Positions 46,616 through 55,639 of a DNA stretch of 64,000 nt are shown piece by piece. The position numbers and the translations under genes were made by a program. Under the pieces are notes generated by a model. That model was not told the origin of the DNA. It worked only from the letters and a program-made list of their open reading frames with translations, and made no database searches. The first letter of the stretch is position 1. The number at the start of each line of letters is the position of its first letter. Source of the stretch: Streptococcus shenyangsis (GTDB taxonomy: Bacteria > Bacillota > Bacilli > Lactobacillales > Streptococcaceae); contig NZ_VFSH01000001.1 of NCBI RefSeq assembly GCF_006385785.1, forward strand, positions 206,728 to 270,727. Reading direction: 5' to 3'.

Positions 46616-47622
46616 TATTTCACAAATTCATTAGTGAAGCCTTTGTCTGTCAAATCTTCTTTAAGGATACCATTTTCTTTATCCCATTTGTAGAAGGCAT
46701 TCCAGCGAGTTGCATCAAATTGACCCCATTTTTCCTTGTCGCTTGCGTATTCTTTTGACAAGTATTTTTGAGATTCGATGACAAAATCACGTTTTTCTTT
46801 GAGCTCAGGTGCATTCTTGATGAGGATATCTGCCGCTTCCTCTGGATGCTCCATAGCATATTGGTAACCTTTTTTGATAGCTTGGATGACTTTGCGAGCT
46901 TCTTCTTTGTTGTCTTTCAAATAGTCGTTGTTTGCGATGATAACTGGTGAGTAGTAATCAAATTCCTTGACGTAGTCTTTCAAATACATGAAGTTAGCCT
47001 CTACACCTTGAGATTTTGCAAGGATACCATCCCATCCGTAGTAGATCCATGCAGTATCAAATACTCCATTGGCAATCGGTGTGATTGAGTTTGAGTCGTT
47101 ATTTGGTACTTTTTCAACCTTCTCAAAGTCTCCACCTTGAGATTCTACCAAGGTTTTCAACATAGCAAGTTCAGTTGGGTCATTCCAAGTTCCGTATTTC
47201 TTACCAACCAAGTCCTTTGGACTACTTACATTGTCAGATTTACGAGAGATGATTCCTGATGTATTGTGCTCAACAATAGCTGCAACGGCAGTGATTCCTG
47301 CCCCTTTTTCTAACTTCTTAGCCATGTAGTCTTGGAAATACACTGCAAATGGTGCCTTACCGTTAATAACCAAGTCAGAAGAACTTTCTTCTGGCGGCAA
47401 TTTCAAATCAACATCCACTCCAGCTTCTTTGAAATAACCTTTTTCCTTAGCCACATAAAGCCCTGTGTGGTTGGTATTTGGTGTCCAGTCTAGGATAAAG
47501 TCAATCTTCTTGAGTTCTGCCTCTTTGTTGTTCTTAGAAGCAGTTCCTTGACCACAGGCTACAAGCACAACAGCTACAAGAGCTGTTACTAGCGTTAAAA
47601 ACACTTTCCATGTTTTCTTCAT
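46615..47622 (-). CDS. thiY: Thiamine-precursor substrate-binding lipoprotein (ThiY-like, NMT1/THI5 family)
   Basis: The 335-residue protein has a lipoprotein signal with lipobox VVLVAC (Cys23), then the NMT1/THI5 start FILDWTPNTNHTGLYVAKEKG, PPEESSSDLVINGKAPF and the conserved GYQYAMEHPEEAADIL. It binds a formylaminopyrimidine/HMP-type precursor. It lies 39 bp after the permease gene. Confidence 0.9.
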   Translation of the reverse strand: MKKTWKVFLTLVTALVAVVLVACGQGTASKNNKEAELKKIDFILDWTPNTNHTGLYVAKEKGYFKEAGVDVDLKLPPEESSSDLVINGKAPFAVYFQDYMAKKLEKGAGITAVAAIVEHNTSGIISRKSDNVSSPKDLVGKKYGTWNDPTELAMLKTLVESQGGDFEKVEKVPNNDSNSITPIANGVFDTAWIYYGWDGILAKSQGVEANFMYLKDYVKEFDYYSPVIIANNDYLKDNKEEARKVIQAIKKGYQYAMEHPEEAADILIKNAPELKEKRDFVIESQKYLSKEYASDKEKWGQFDATRWNAFYKWDKENGILKEDLTDKGFTNEFVK

Positions 47623-47661
47623 TTTGATTTCCTCTTTTCTTTTTCAGAAACATCCTTCTTC

Positions 47662-48420
47662 TTATGAACGTTTCCATTTAATAACATATTTTTCACTAAT
47701 ATCGACCAATTTCATACCAAGAAGGCTGATAATCGATACCAGAATAATAATAGCAAACATGGTATCATACTGAAACAGTTTCTTGGACTGAATCATGTAG
47801 ACACCTAGTCCTTCAAAGCCTCCCAACCACTCAGATACCACTGTTGTGATAAAGGCGTAGGAGACACTGACCCTCAGACCTGCATAAAAGTAAGGCAGGC
47901 TGACTGGAATTTTAAAATGCCACAGGATTTGCCAAGGCTTGGCCCGCATCAGACTAAACAAGGTCAGCATATCCTTGTCACAATGCCTAAAACCGTCCAA
48001 AATGCTGACGATAATAGGAAAGGTTGTCGTCAAGATAATCAAGACAATCTTGGGCAAAATCCCATAACCTAGCCACAAGACCAAGATAGGAGCTATGGCA
48101 ATGGTCGGAATGGTCTGAACGACCACCATCATGGGGTAAATCAAATCATTGAGCCAAGTCAAACTGTCCATGAGTACAGCCATGAGACAGGCAATCAAGA
48201 CTCCTAGAACCAACCCCAATAAAGCCACTCTCAAGGTGGCCCAGCTATGGTGCCAGAGAAATTCTCTGTCACGAACAAATGACAGGAAAATTTCAAGAGG
48301 TGTCGGTAGAATAAACTTGGGGAGAAGTTTAAGCAAACCTGCTAACTGCCAGATTGACAAGACTCCTAGAAAACCCAATAGACTAATGTGTCGTCTCAGT
48401 ATACTTTTCAAGTTTCTCAT
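47662..48420 (-). CDS. thiX: ABC transporter permease, thiamine-precursor (ThiX-like)
   Basis: The 252-residue permease has about six membrane helices and the EAA-loop region TTTFPIIVSILDGFRHCDKD. The start is taken as ATG at 48420; a TTG at 48423 is also possible. It overlaps the preceding thiamine-binding-family gene by 38 bp, an unusually long overlap that suggests coupling. Confidence 0.88.
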   Translation of the reverse strand: MRNLKSILRRHISLLGFLGVLSIWQLAGLLKLLPKFILPTPLEIFLSFVRDREFLWHHSWATLRVALLGLVLGVLIACLMAVLMDSLTWLNDLIYPMMVVVQTIPTIAIAPILVLWLGYGILPKIVLIILTTTFPIIVSILDGFRHCDKDMLTLFSLMRAKPWQILWHFKIPVSLPYFYAGLRVSVSYAFITTVVSEWLGGFEGLGVYMIQSKKLFQYDTMFAIIILVSIISLLGMKLVDISEKYVIKWKRS

Positions 48421-48676
48421 CAATACTTAAAATCTCTCCTACGTTTATTTTGACATTGGCAAAGACATTATCTGCCTCCTGCCCTGCCACTTCTAGCGCT
48501 TCTTTGAGAATGCGCATAAGCTCATCAAATTCCCCTTCCAAGACCGTTTCAAATGGTGTCACCACCATGGTCACTTCTTGACCTTGCAGATAGGCAATGA
48601 CCTGATCGATTACGTAAATCCGATCAATCCCCTGTGCTAGGGGTAAAACTTGCAAGGCGATGCTTGCTTTCATAAA
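48383..48676 (-). CDS. MTH1187/YkoF-family thiamine-binding protein
   Basis: The 97-residue protein starts MKASIALQVLPLAQGIDRIY and has the ferredoxin-like pattern with VVTPFETVLEGEFDELM. This family (DUF77) binds thiamine-like molecules and occurs with HMP transporters. It is the first gene after the TPP riboswitch; the start at 48676 has GGAGG upstream. Confidence 0.85.
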   Translation of the reverse strand, partial: FMKASIALQVLPLAQGIDRIYVIDQVIAYLQGQEVTMVVTPFETVLEGEFDELMRILKEALEVAGQEADNVFANVKINVGEILSIDEKLEKYTETTH

Positions 48677-48703
48677 AACCTCCTCTTCTCGTTTTCCTTT
48701 GAC

Positions 48704-48737
48704 AAAAAGAAAAACCTTTACCATATATGGAAAAGGT
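48704..48737 (-). terminator. Riboswitch-controlled terminator
   Basis: The near-palindrome ACCTTTTCCATATATGGTAAAG with TTTTTCTTTTT following on the minus strand, between the TPP aptamer and the first gene. It is the likely OFF-state structure when TPP is bound. Confidence 0.85.
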
Positions 48738-48751
48738 CAAGAATAGACTAA

Positions 48752-48834
<83 letters not shown>

Positions 48835-48849
48835 ATATTATATGGACAT

Positions 48850-48878
48850 ATGATAGCGCAAAATAAAAAAAATGTCAA
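48850..48878 (-). promoter_or_regulatory. Promoter of the TPP-controlled operon
   Basis: TTGACA and TATCAT are 17 bp apart on the minus strand, with a start near 48842, just upstream of the aptamer. Confidence 0.8.
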
Positions 48879-48893
48879 GGAAACTGCTTACAG

Positions 48894-48921
48894 AAAAAGT
48901 AGGAAAAATTTCCTACTTTTT
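48894..48921 (-). terminator. Terminator of cbpD
   Basis: The stem AAAAAGTAGGAAA / TTTCCTACTTTTT with a 2-base loop, T-rich on both strands, directly after the cbpD stop. Confidence 0.85.
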
Positions 48922-50037
48922 CTATACTCTCACACCATCACTATTTACTCTGTAGCCATCCACTGTTGTATTAACAGCTAAGGCCCCTGAAGAGTAAGAA
49001 TAATACCACTTACCAGAGACTTGATACCATCCTGTTTTCATTGCCCCTGAACTATCTAGATAATACCACACCCCATTTTCCTTTAACCATCCTGTCTGCA
49101 TTTCACCAGATGATTTCAAATAATACCAGCTAGAACCATCCTTCAACCAGCCTGTTGATTTAGACCCATTTGATTTGAAATGATACCAACTACCATTTAT
49201 TTTCTTCCAACCGACAGTCAGAACATCGTTGGAACTATCTTCTGGTTGATTCTGCGATGAAGAAACCTCCTCTAACTGGATATAGCGACGACTTCCACTA
49301 TAAGATATATAACTCAACCACTTGTACCCATCTTTTTCAAGTACCTGATCATAATGAACACTCTCACCTGGAGAATAATAGGCAAGTGAGGCTGCACTAG
49401 CTAAAGGTTGATTTTTAATAGCTGCCTTATTCTTAAAATAATGAGTTCCTCCTGTCGAAGACGAAGGTTGACTATTGAATACTTTGCTACTACTTACTAC
49501 ATTACCTCCCTCCAAATCTTTAAAATGAATAAATCCTGTCATCGTATTCGCTTTTATAGTTCGTTTATTATAGGATCCTGTATAACCATAGTTGTATTCC
49601 TCAATTTCTATATTATCCCCCATTACATTTGAAACCCAGGCAACATGACCATATCCTCCTGCAGTAGACCAAGCAATAGATCCAATAGCTGGTGTATTAT
49701 CTACACGATATCCTTCACGACGAGCACGATAACCCCATTCATTCGCATTTCCATAAGCTCCTGTAATCTCAAAACCGTTGACACTACTCAAGCGAAAGGC
49801 TGCAAATGAAGTACACTGACGAGAGTACATGCGCCACTTATCAATCTCCTGACTCCCATTTTTATAATAAGCAGGATAATCATCCCCACGCGCAATCGAT
49901 CCATTTCCTCCAGAATAGGCATATACACTATCACTCGCTGCTAGCATCAATCCTACTACTAAAAAAGGAACAACCTTTTTAGCTGATTTTCTAAAAGAAA
50001 ATCCTGTCTCTGTTACTTTGAATGGTAAAACTTTCAT
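48922..50037 (-). CDS. cbpD: Choline-binding murein hydrolase CbpD (fratricin)
   Basis: The 371-residue secreted protein has a signal peptide (about 1-40), a CHAP amidase/endopeptidase domain with Cys in YSRQCTSFAAFR (about 75) and His in GGYGHVAWVS, one SH3b-like domain (about 195-262) and four choline-binding repeats (GWKKINGSWYHF, GWLKDGSSWYYL, GWLKENGVWYYL, GWYQVSGKWYYS) with a short tail. CbpD lyses related non-competent cells during competence. It is shorter than the two-SH3 pneumococcal form. A cin-box-like element lies upstream. Confidence 0.92.
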   Translation of the reverse strand: MKVLPFKVTETGFSFRKSAKKVVPFLVVGLMLAASDSVYAYSGGNGSIARGDDYPAYYKNGSQEIDKWRMYSRQCTSFAAFRLSSVNGFEITGAYGNANEWGYRARREGYRVDNTPAIGSIAWSTAGGYGHVAWVSNVMGDNIEIEEYNYGYTGSYNKRTIKANTMTGFIHFKDLEGGNVVSSSKVFNSQPSSSTGGTHYFKNKAAIKNQPLASAASLAYYSPGESVHYDQVLEKDGYKWLSYISYSGSRRYIQLEEVSSSQNQPEDSSNDVLTVGWKKINGSWYHFKSNGSKSTGWLKDGSSWYYLKSSGEMQTGWLKENGVWYYLDSSGAMKTGWYQVSGKWYYSYSSGALAVNTTVDGYRVNSDGVRV

Positions 50038-50086
50038 TCTTCCTCCTTGAAAAATAATATAAATTGAAGATTACCTTCACTTAAAT

Positions 50087-50094
50087 TATTCGGA
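50087..50094 (-). promoter_or_regulatory. SigX (ComX) cin-box of cbpD
   Basis: The minus strand reads TCCGAATA, one mismatch from TACGAATA, about 50 bp before the start codon. Late-competence expression is expected. Confidence 0.7.
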
Positions 50095-50100
50095 GAAAAA

Positions 50101-50127
50101 AGAAAAAGTGAGAAAATTTCTCACTTT
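50101..50127 (-). terminator. Terminator of the gdpP-rplI-dnaC-veg unit
   Basis: The perfect 11-bp stem AAAGTGAGAAA / TTTCTCACTTT with TTTCTTTTTT following on the minus strand. It overlaps the veg stop codon. Confidence 0.85.
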
Positions 50128-50392
50128 AATCAAGATAATGAATCAAATTCTTTTCCGTAAGGATATCTGAGTAAGTAAAGGATTCAACGTAAACATTAGC
50201 TTGTTTATCTCCTTCAACATTTCCAAATTCCACAATAAATAGGGATGGATAAACTTCAATTAACTTACCCAATCTATTTTTTTGGCGCTTACGCCCATTT
50301 TCCAAAGTCATTTCAATTACATGACCCTCATGCGCCTTGATTTCCTCTTTAATTTTTTTCATCTTAGCTACATCTGTAAATGCATCTGTCAT
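50126..50392 (-). CDS. veg: Veg family protein
   Basis: The 88-residue protein has KIKEEIKAHEGHVIEMTLENG and the RQKNRLGKLIEVYPSLFIVEF core of the Veg/DUF1021 family. In Bacillus, Veg affects biofilm matrix gene control. Its ATG overlaps the dnaC stop by 4 bp, so it is the coupled last gene of the operon. Confidence 0.9.
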   Translation of the reverse strand: MTDAFTDVAKMKKIKEEIKAHEGHVIEMTLENGRKRQKNRLGKLIEVYPSLFIVEFGNVEGDKQANVYVESFTYSDILTEKNLIHYLD

Positions 50393-51747
50393 CTTATTTC
50401 CTCCCTTTTTGAAATACTTGAAAATTTATTGTATTCTTTTTGGAAAATTAATTCCACTGTTCCACGAGCTCCACTACGGTTTTTCTCGATAATAACTTCT
50501 ACCTTATTGTTTGGTATGCCTTCCTCTTCTTCACCACCACGCTCATAGTAGTCGTCGCGATAAAGAAAGGCTACGATATCAGCGTCCTGCTCAATAGACC
50601 CAGATTCACGAATATCAGACAAGACTGGTCTCTTATCCTGACGTTGTTCTACACCACGAGAAAGCTGACTTAGAGCGATCACTGGAACTTTCAGTTCTTT
50701 TGCTAGGATTTTCAACTGACGTGAAATTTCTGAAACTTCTTGTTGACGATTTTCTCGGCCTGTACCTGTAATCAATTGCAAGTAATCTATCAAAATCAAA
50801 CCAAGATTGCCCGTTTCTTGAGCAAGTTTACGTGAGCGAGAACGAATTTCCGTAATCCGAATCCCTGGCGTATCATCAATATAGATACTTGCATTAGCTA
50901 GATTACCCTGAGCAATGGTATATTTTTGCCACTCCTCATCAGTCAATTGCCCTGTACGGATAGAATGGGATTCCACCAAACCTTCTGCCGCCAACATACG
51001 ATCCACTAGACTTTCCGCACCCATTTCCAGTGAGAAAATAGCTACCGTCTTGTCCAACTTAGTCCCAATATTCTGAGCAATATTCAAGGCAAAGGCTGTC
51101 TTACCAACCGCCGGACGAGCTGCTAAGATAATCAACTCCTCCTCATGAAGACCAGTCGTCATATGATCTAAATCACGATAGCCTGTCGCAATACCTGTAA
51201 TATCAGTCGTTTGTTGAGAGCGAACCTCCAGATTTCCAAAGTTGACATTCAACACATCTCGAATGTTCTTAAATCCACTTCGATTAGCATTTTCACTGAC
51301 ATCAATCAGTCCTTTTTCTGCCTGAGCAATGATTTCATCAGCTGGTTGTGAAGCCTCGTAAGCTTGATTGACAGACTCTGTCAACTTGGCGATTAATCGC
51401 CGTAACATAGCCTTTTCTGCAACGATTTTAGCATAATACTCCGCATTAGCAGAAGTTGGCACAGAATTGACAATCTCAACCAGGTAAGACAAGCCACCAA
51501 TATTCTGCAAATCGCCTTGATTATCAAGAATGGTACGAACCGTTGTTGCATCTATGGCATCGCCACGATCGGATAAATCGACCATAGCTTGGAAAATCAA
51601 ACGATGGGCATACTTAAAAAAGTCTCGAGACTCAATATATTCTCGCACAAAAACAAGCTTACTCTCATCAATAAAGATAGCCCCTAAAACGGATTGTTCA
51701 GCTAAGATATCTTGAGGTTGTACTCGTAACTCTTCTACTTCTGCCAT
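50389..51747 (-). CDS. dnaC: Replicative DNA helicase DnaC (DnaB-type)
   Basis: The 452-residue hexameric helicase has an N-terminal DnaB_N domain (QSVLGAIFIDESKLVFVREY), Walker A AARPAVGKTAFAL (about 208-220), Walker B LILIDYLQLI (about 315) and SQLSRGVEQR. It unwinds DNA at the replication fork and is the likely target of the satellite's DnaC-like loader. Confidence 0.97.
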   Translation of the reverse strand: MAEVEELRVQPQDILAEQSVLGAIFIDESKLVFVREYIESRDFFKYAHRLIFQAMVDLSDRGDAIDATTVRTILDNQGDLQNIGGLSYLVEIVNSVPTSANAEYYAKIVAEKAMLRRLIAKLTESVNQAYEASQPADEIIAQAEKGLIDVSENANRSGFKNIRDVLNVNFGNLEVRSQQTTDITGIATGYRDLDHMTTGLHEEELIILAARPAVGKTAFALNIAQNIGTKLDKTVAIFSLEMGAESLVDRMLAAEGLVESHSIRTGQLTDEEWQKYTIAQGNLANASIYIDDTPGIRITEIRSRSRKLAQETGNLGLILIDYLQLITGTGRENRQQEVSEISRQLKILAKELKVPVIALSQLSRGVEQRQDKRPVLSDIRESGSIEQDADIVAFLYRDDYYERGGEEEEGIPNNKVEVIIEKNRSGARGTVELIFQKEYNKFSSISKREEIR

Positions 51748-51790
51748 CAGATTTCCCTTCCTTTTACAATCTTGTCAAGAAGGTGTAAAC

Positions 51791-52243
51791 TTATCCTTCT
51801 TTCACACGAAGATTGATTACACTTGTGATATCTTGATAGATTTTCACTGGCACATCAATCAAACCAACCGCTCGAATCGGAGCTTGTACTTGAATATAAC
51901 GTTTATCAATCTTAATTCCAAATTGCTTTTGCAATTCTTCTGCAATTTTCTTATTGGTAATAGAGCCAAAGGTACGACCATCTGGACCAACTTTTTCAAC
52001 AAATTCTACAACAGTTTCTTCAGCTTCAAGTTGGGCTTTAATTGCTTTTGCTTCTGCAATCATCTCAGCGTGAGCTTTTTCTTCAGATTTTTGTTTACCA
52101 CGAAGTTCACCTACAGCTTGGGCAGTCGCTTCTTTGGCTAGATTCTTTTTGATAAGAAAGTTTTGCGCATACCCTGTTGGTACTTCCTTAATTTCGCCTT
52201 TTTTACCTTTTCCTTTAACATCTGCTAAAAAGATTACCTTCAT
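51791..52243 (-). CDS. rplI: 50S ribosomal protein L9
   Basis: The 150-residue protein has the L9 N-terminal domain [33 protein letters not shown], a long connecting helix and the C-terminal [20 protein letters not shown]. It overlaps the gdpP stop by 4 bp. Confidence 0.98.
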   Translation of the reverse strand: MKVIFLADVKGKGKKGEIKEVPTGYAQNFLIKKNLAKEATAQAVGELRGKQKSEEKAHAEMIAEAKAIKAQLEAEETVVEFVEKVGPDGRTFGSITNKKIAEELQKQFGIKIDKRYIQVQAPIRAVGLIDVPVKIYQDITSVINLRVKEG

Positions 52244-54213
52244 TCTTCTTTCTCCTTTTCCTTTATTTCATTTAATACAATTTCTGTCAGTTTTTCACCT
52301 ACTTCTGACAAGGTTAAATCTTTAATTTGAGCTGCTGCCAAATTAAAGTGGCCTCCACCGCCTAACTCTTCCATAATCCGTTGTACATTCAGTTTACTAC
52401 GACTTCGAGCTGAGATAGAGATAAATCCTTGTGTATTTTTCGCAAGAACAAAACTCGCTTCAATACCTGACATAGCTAACATGGCATCTGCTGCCTTACT
52501 AATAACAACTGTACCATAGCATTTCGAGTCCGTAGCCTCTGCTAGCAATACATCGGAACCTAATTTACGCCCCTGTAAAATCAGTTCATTGACCTCACGA
52601 TATTCTTCAAAATCTGTCGCAGCGATTTCTTGGATAGCAATACTATCACTTCCGCGCGTTCTGAGATAGCTAGCAACATCAAATGTCCGACTAGTCACTC
52701 GTGAGGTGAAATTTTTAGTATCCAGCATCATACCAGCCATCAAGACGCTTGCTTGCATACGACTCAAACGATTTTTCTTAGAATTCTGGAACTGAATCAA
52801 TTCCGTTACCAACTCACTGGCACTACTTGCACCACTTTCGATATAAGTGATAACTGCATTGTCTGGGAAATCCTGATCCCGTCTGTGGTGGTCAATAACA
52901 ATAGTTTGAGTAAACAAATCATAAAATTCTTTTGATAATGTTAAGGCTGTCTTTGAATGGTCTACAAGAATCAACAAAGAACGATTGGTCACCATCTCCA
53001 TTGCATCCTTAACAGACAACAACTTCGTAACTCCTTCTTTTTCTAAGAATGTAACAGCTCGTTCAATATCCGGAGACATTTGTTCTTCGTCATAAAGAGC
53101 ATAACTATTTTCAATCACATTACTAGCAAATAACTGCATACCTACAGCAGAACCCAAAGCATCCATATCTAGATTTTTGTGACCAACTACAAAAACTTGA
53201 TCCACACTCCGAATCTTATCTGAAATAGCCGTCATCATAGCTCGCGTACGAGTCCGTGTACGTTTGATTGAAGCAGCAGACCCACCACCAAAATAAACTG
53301 GATTTTTCGTTTCGTTGTTTTCCTTGACAACCACCTGGTCGCCACCACGCACCTCAGCCAAGTTCAAGTTGAGCAAAGCAACTTTCCCTATCTCATCATG
53401 ATTTCCATCACCATAAGAAAATCCCATACTTAAGGTCAAAGGCAACTGTCTCTGTTTCGACTCTTCTCTGAAAGCATCAATAACAGAAAATTTATCATTC
53501 ATCAATCCCTCAAGTACAGTATAGTCAGTAAATAGATAAAAACGGTCCATACTTACTCGACGGGAGAACATAGAATCTTTCCCAGCAAATTCTGAAACAA
53601 AATTGGCTACAAAACTGTTAATATGACTGATATCAGACTCTGATGTTTTATCTTCTAAGTCATCGTAGTTGTCAATAGAAACGATCCCAATCACAGGTCG
53701 ACTCGTTACTAACTCAACAGTTGCTTCGTATTCTCCAGACACATCAAAGAAATAAAGAACCCCAGATACCTTATCCATATGAACCGAATAGCGGGTCTCA
53801 CCCAAGGTAGCATAAGAACCGGGATTCCCCACAGAAGCCTTTATAATTGTTTGAATTAATGCCACATCAATCTCGCCCACTTCATTAGTCAAGATCAATT
53901 CAGCATAAGGATTAAACCATTCAATGTCACCTGAAGACAAGTCTAATTTAATGACTCCGACAGGCATCTGTTCTAACAAGGTCGTCAAACTTTCTTCAGC
54001 TTGGTGGTTTACATACTGAATTTGTTCTACTTCACTCCTTGAGTAGTACTCTCTTTGATGAATGAATAATAAAATATATGAACCCAAAATAAGTAGCAAA
54101 AGAAATAGCGTTACCAGTGTATTCGTTACAAAAACAAGTTGCACAGATAGCACTCCGAACGCCACTATTCCTAATATTAAAGGGAAAATAGGACTTACAT
54201 AAAATTTTTTCAT
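52240..54213 (-). CDS. gdpP: Cyclic-di-AMP phosphodiesterase GdpP
   Basis: The 657-residue protein has two membrane helices (about 6-50), a PAS-like domain, a degenerate GGDEF domain and DHH/DHHA1 phosphodiesterase domains with [15 protein letters not shown] (about 345), [19 protein letters not shown] and [13 protein letters not shown]. It degrades cyclic-di-AMP at the membrane. The start at 54213 follows AGAGG and lies after an extended -10 (TGGTATAAT, 54233-54241), which excludes the upstream ATG at 54294. Confidence 0.95.
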   Translation of the reverse strand: MKKFYVSPIFPLILGIVAFGVLSVQLVFVTNTLVTLFLLLLILGSYILLFIHQREYYSRSEVEQIQYVNHQAEESLTTLLEQMPVGVIKLDLSSGDIEWFNPYAELILTNEVGEIDVALIQTIIKASVGNPGSYATLGETRYSVHMDKVSGVLYFFDVSGEYEATVELVTSRPVIGIVSIDNYDDLEDKTSESDISHINSFVANFVSEFAGKDSMFSRRVSMDRFYLFTDYTVLEGLMNDKFSVIDAFREESKQRQLPLTLSMGFSYGDGNHDEIGKVALLNLNLAEVRGGDQVVVKENNETKNPVYFGGGSAASIKRTRTRTRAMMTAISDKIRSVDQVFVVGHKNLDMDALGSAVGMQLFASNVIENSYALYDEEQMSPDIERAVTFLEKEGVTKLLSVKDAMEMVTNRSLLILVDHSKTALTLSKEFYDLFTQTIVIDHHRRDQDFPDNAVITYIESGASSASELVTELIQFQNSKKNRLSRMQASVLMAGMMLDTKNFTSRVTSRTFDVASYLRTRGSDSIAIQEIAATDFEEYREVNELILQGRKLGSDVLLAEATDSKCYGTVVISKAADAMLAMSGIEASFVLAKNTQGFISISARSRSKLNVQRIMEELGGGGHFNLAAAQIKDLTLSEVGEKLTEIVLNEIKEKEKEE

Positions 54214-54300
54214 TCCAAACCTCTTGGCACCCATTATACCATAATAACCACCAAAAAGCGACTTTTTAAAAGTGTAATCAGTAATTCCATCCATTGTAAG

Positions 54301-54337
54301 AAAAAGGAGGTTTACAAATCAGTAAACCTACCTTTAC
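54301..54337 (-). terminator. Terminator of hpf
   Basis: The stem AGGTTTAC / GTAAACCT extended by GG/CC pairs, with TTTTTC on the minus strand. Confidence 0.85.
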
Positions 54338-54348
54338 ACATATTGAAA

Positions 54349-54897
54349 TTAAGATTCTTTAACTTCTAACAGACCAATTTCTCCATCTTCACGACGATAA
54401 ATCACATTAGTTGTCTGATCTTCAACATCCACATAGATAAAGAAATCATGTCCCAACAAATCCATCTGTAAAATAGCTTCTTCCAAATCCATTGGTTTTA
54501 AATCAATTTGTTTTGAACGAACAACTCTAGATTGGACAACATTTGAATCTTCCACCAATGCATCTGTAAATAATTGACTAGTTGCTACCTTATTTTTATT
54601 TTTACGCTCGATTTTTGTTTTATTTTTACGAATCTGACGTTCAATTTTATCAGTTACAAGGTCAATTGAACCATACATATCTTGGGAAACATCTTCTGCA
54701 CGAAGAGTTATAGAGCCAAGCGGAATCGTTACTTCCACTTTAGCAGTTTTTTCACGATACACCTTCAAGTTAACTCGAGCATCCAACTCTTGTTCAGCTT
54801 GAAAATACTTTTCGATCTTTTCGAGTTTAGAAACTACATAATCACGAATTGCTTCTGTTACTTCTAGGTTTTCACCACGGATACTATACTTAATCAT
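54349..54897 (-). CDS. hpf: Ribosome hibernation promoting factor (long form)
   Basis: The 182-residue protein has an N-terminal YfiA/HPF domain (MIKYSIRGENLEVTEAIRDY) and the C-terminal dimerisation domain (RSKQIDLKPMDLEEAILQMD, FFIYVDVEDQTTNVIYRR) of the long form that makes 100S ribosomes. A candidate cre overlaps its promoter. In S. pneumoniae the same gene lies beside comF. Confidence 0.96.
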   Translation of the reverse strand: MIKYSIRGENLEVTEAIRDYVVSKLEKIEKYFQAEQELDARVNLKVYREKTAKVEVTIPLGSITLRAEDVSQDMYGSIDLVTDKIERQIRKNKTKIERKNKNKVATSQLFTDALVEDSNVVQSRVVRSKQIDLKPMDLEEAILQMDLLGHDFFIYVDVEDQTTNVIYRREDGEIGLLEVKES

Positions 54898-54938
54898 ATG
54901 AGTACCTTCTTTCTAAACATTTTTGTTTTTCTGATTTC

Positions 54939-54954
54939 ATTATAACGCTTTCAT
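54939..54954 (-). promoter_or_regulatory. hpf promoter -10 with candidate cre
   Basis: The minus strand reads ATGAAAGCGTTATAAT. It matches WTGNNARCGNWWWCAW with one mismatch, and its end is the TATAAT -10. Confidence 0.55.
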
Positions 54955-54976
54955 TTTATTTTTGCAAATTTTTTCC

Positions 54977-55639
54977 TCATCTTACAAGGGAAAATGTTTT
55001 TACATCCTCAGCACCAGCATCTTCCAGCAGTTTCTTCACACGATTTATAGTTGTTCCAGTAGTATAAATATCATCTATAATCAAGATTTTTTTAGGAATA
55101 GTGACTCCACTTTTAACAAAGAAAGGAAGTCCTGTTGCCAAGCGTTCTGAACGACTCTTAGAAGAACTAGCTCGCTCTTCTCTTTTCTCTAATAAATCCA
55201 AATACTTGAATTCTGCTGCCTCTACCAAGCCCTCAACCTGATTAAATCCTCTATCAGCATATCTCTCCTTACTTAATGGAATGACTACAAATTGGTACTC
55301 TTTGTACTTTTTCAACTCCTCGCTTAAAAATGAAGAAAAAACTTTTCTTAAAAGGAAGTCTCCATCAAATTTATATCGACTAAAAAAATCCTTCATAGCT
55401 TGATTGTAAGTGAAAATCGCTCTATGAGAGACCTCAACCCCTTCTTTACACCAAAATTGACAATCTTGACACTTTGTTGACAATCCTGTTTTCATACAGT
55501 TGGGACAGTGCTCTTCTCCAATTCTCTCAAAAGTAGAATCACAGTCTGAACAAAGATAGGAGTCATCATTCCTCAGAAGTAAGAGACTACTAAAAGTTAA
55601 AATAGCCTTCATAGTCTGCCCACACAACAAGCACTTCAT
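54977..55639 (-). CDS. comFC: Competence protein ComFC (phosphoribosyltransferase-like)
   Basis: The 220-residue protein has an N-terminal four-cysteine zinc site (CLLCGQT and CSDCDSTF) and a PRTase-type domain ending IPKKILIIDDIYTTGTT. It works with ComFA in uptake of single-stranded DNA. Its ATG overlaps the comFA stop (ATGA). Confidence 0.94.
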   Translation of the reverse strand: MKCLLCGQTMKAILTFSSLLLLRNDDSYLCSDCDSTFERIGEEHCPNCMKTGLSTKCQDCQFWCKEGVEVSHRAIFTYNQAMKDFFSRYKFDGDFLLRKVFSSFLSEELKKYKEYQFVVIPLSKERYADRGFNQVEGLVEAAEFKYLDLLEKREERASSSKSRSERLATGLPFFVKSGVTIPKKILIIDDIYTTGTTINRVKKLLEDAGAEDVKTFSLVR

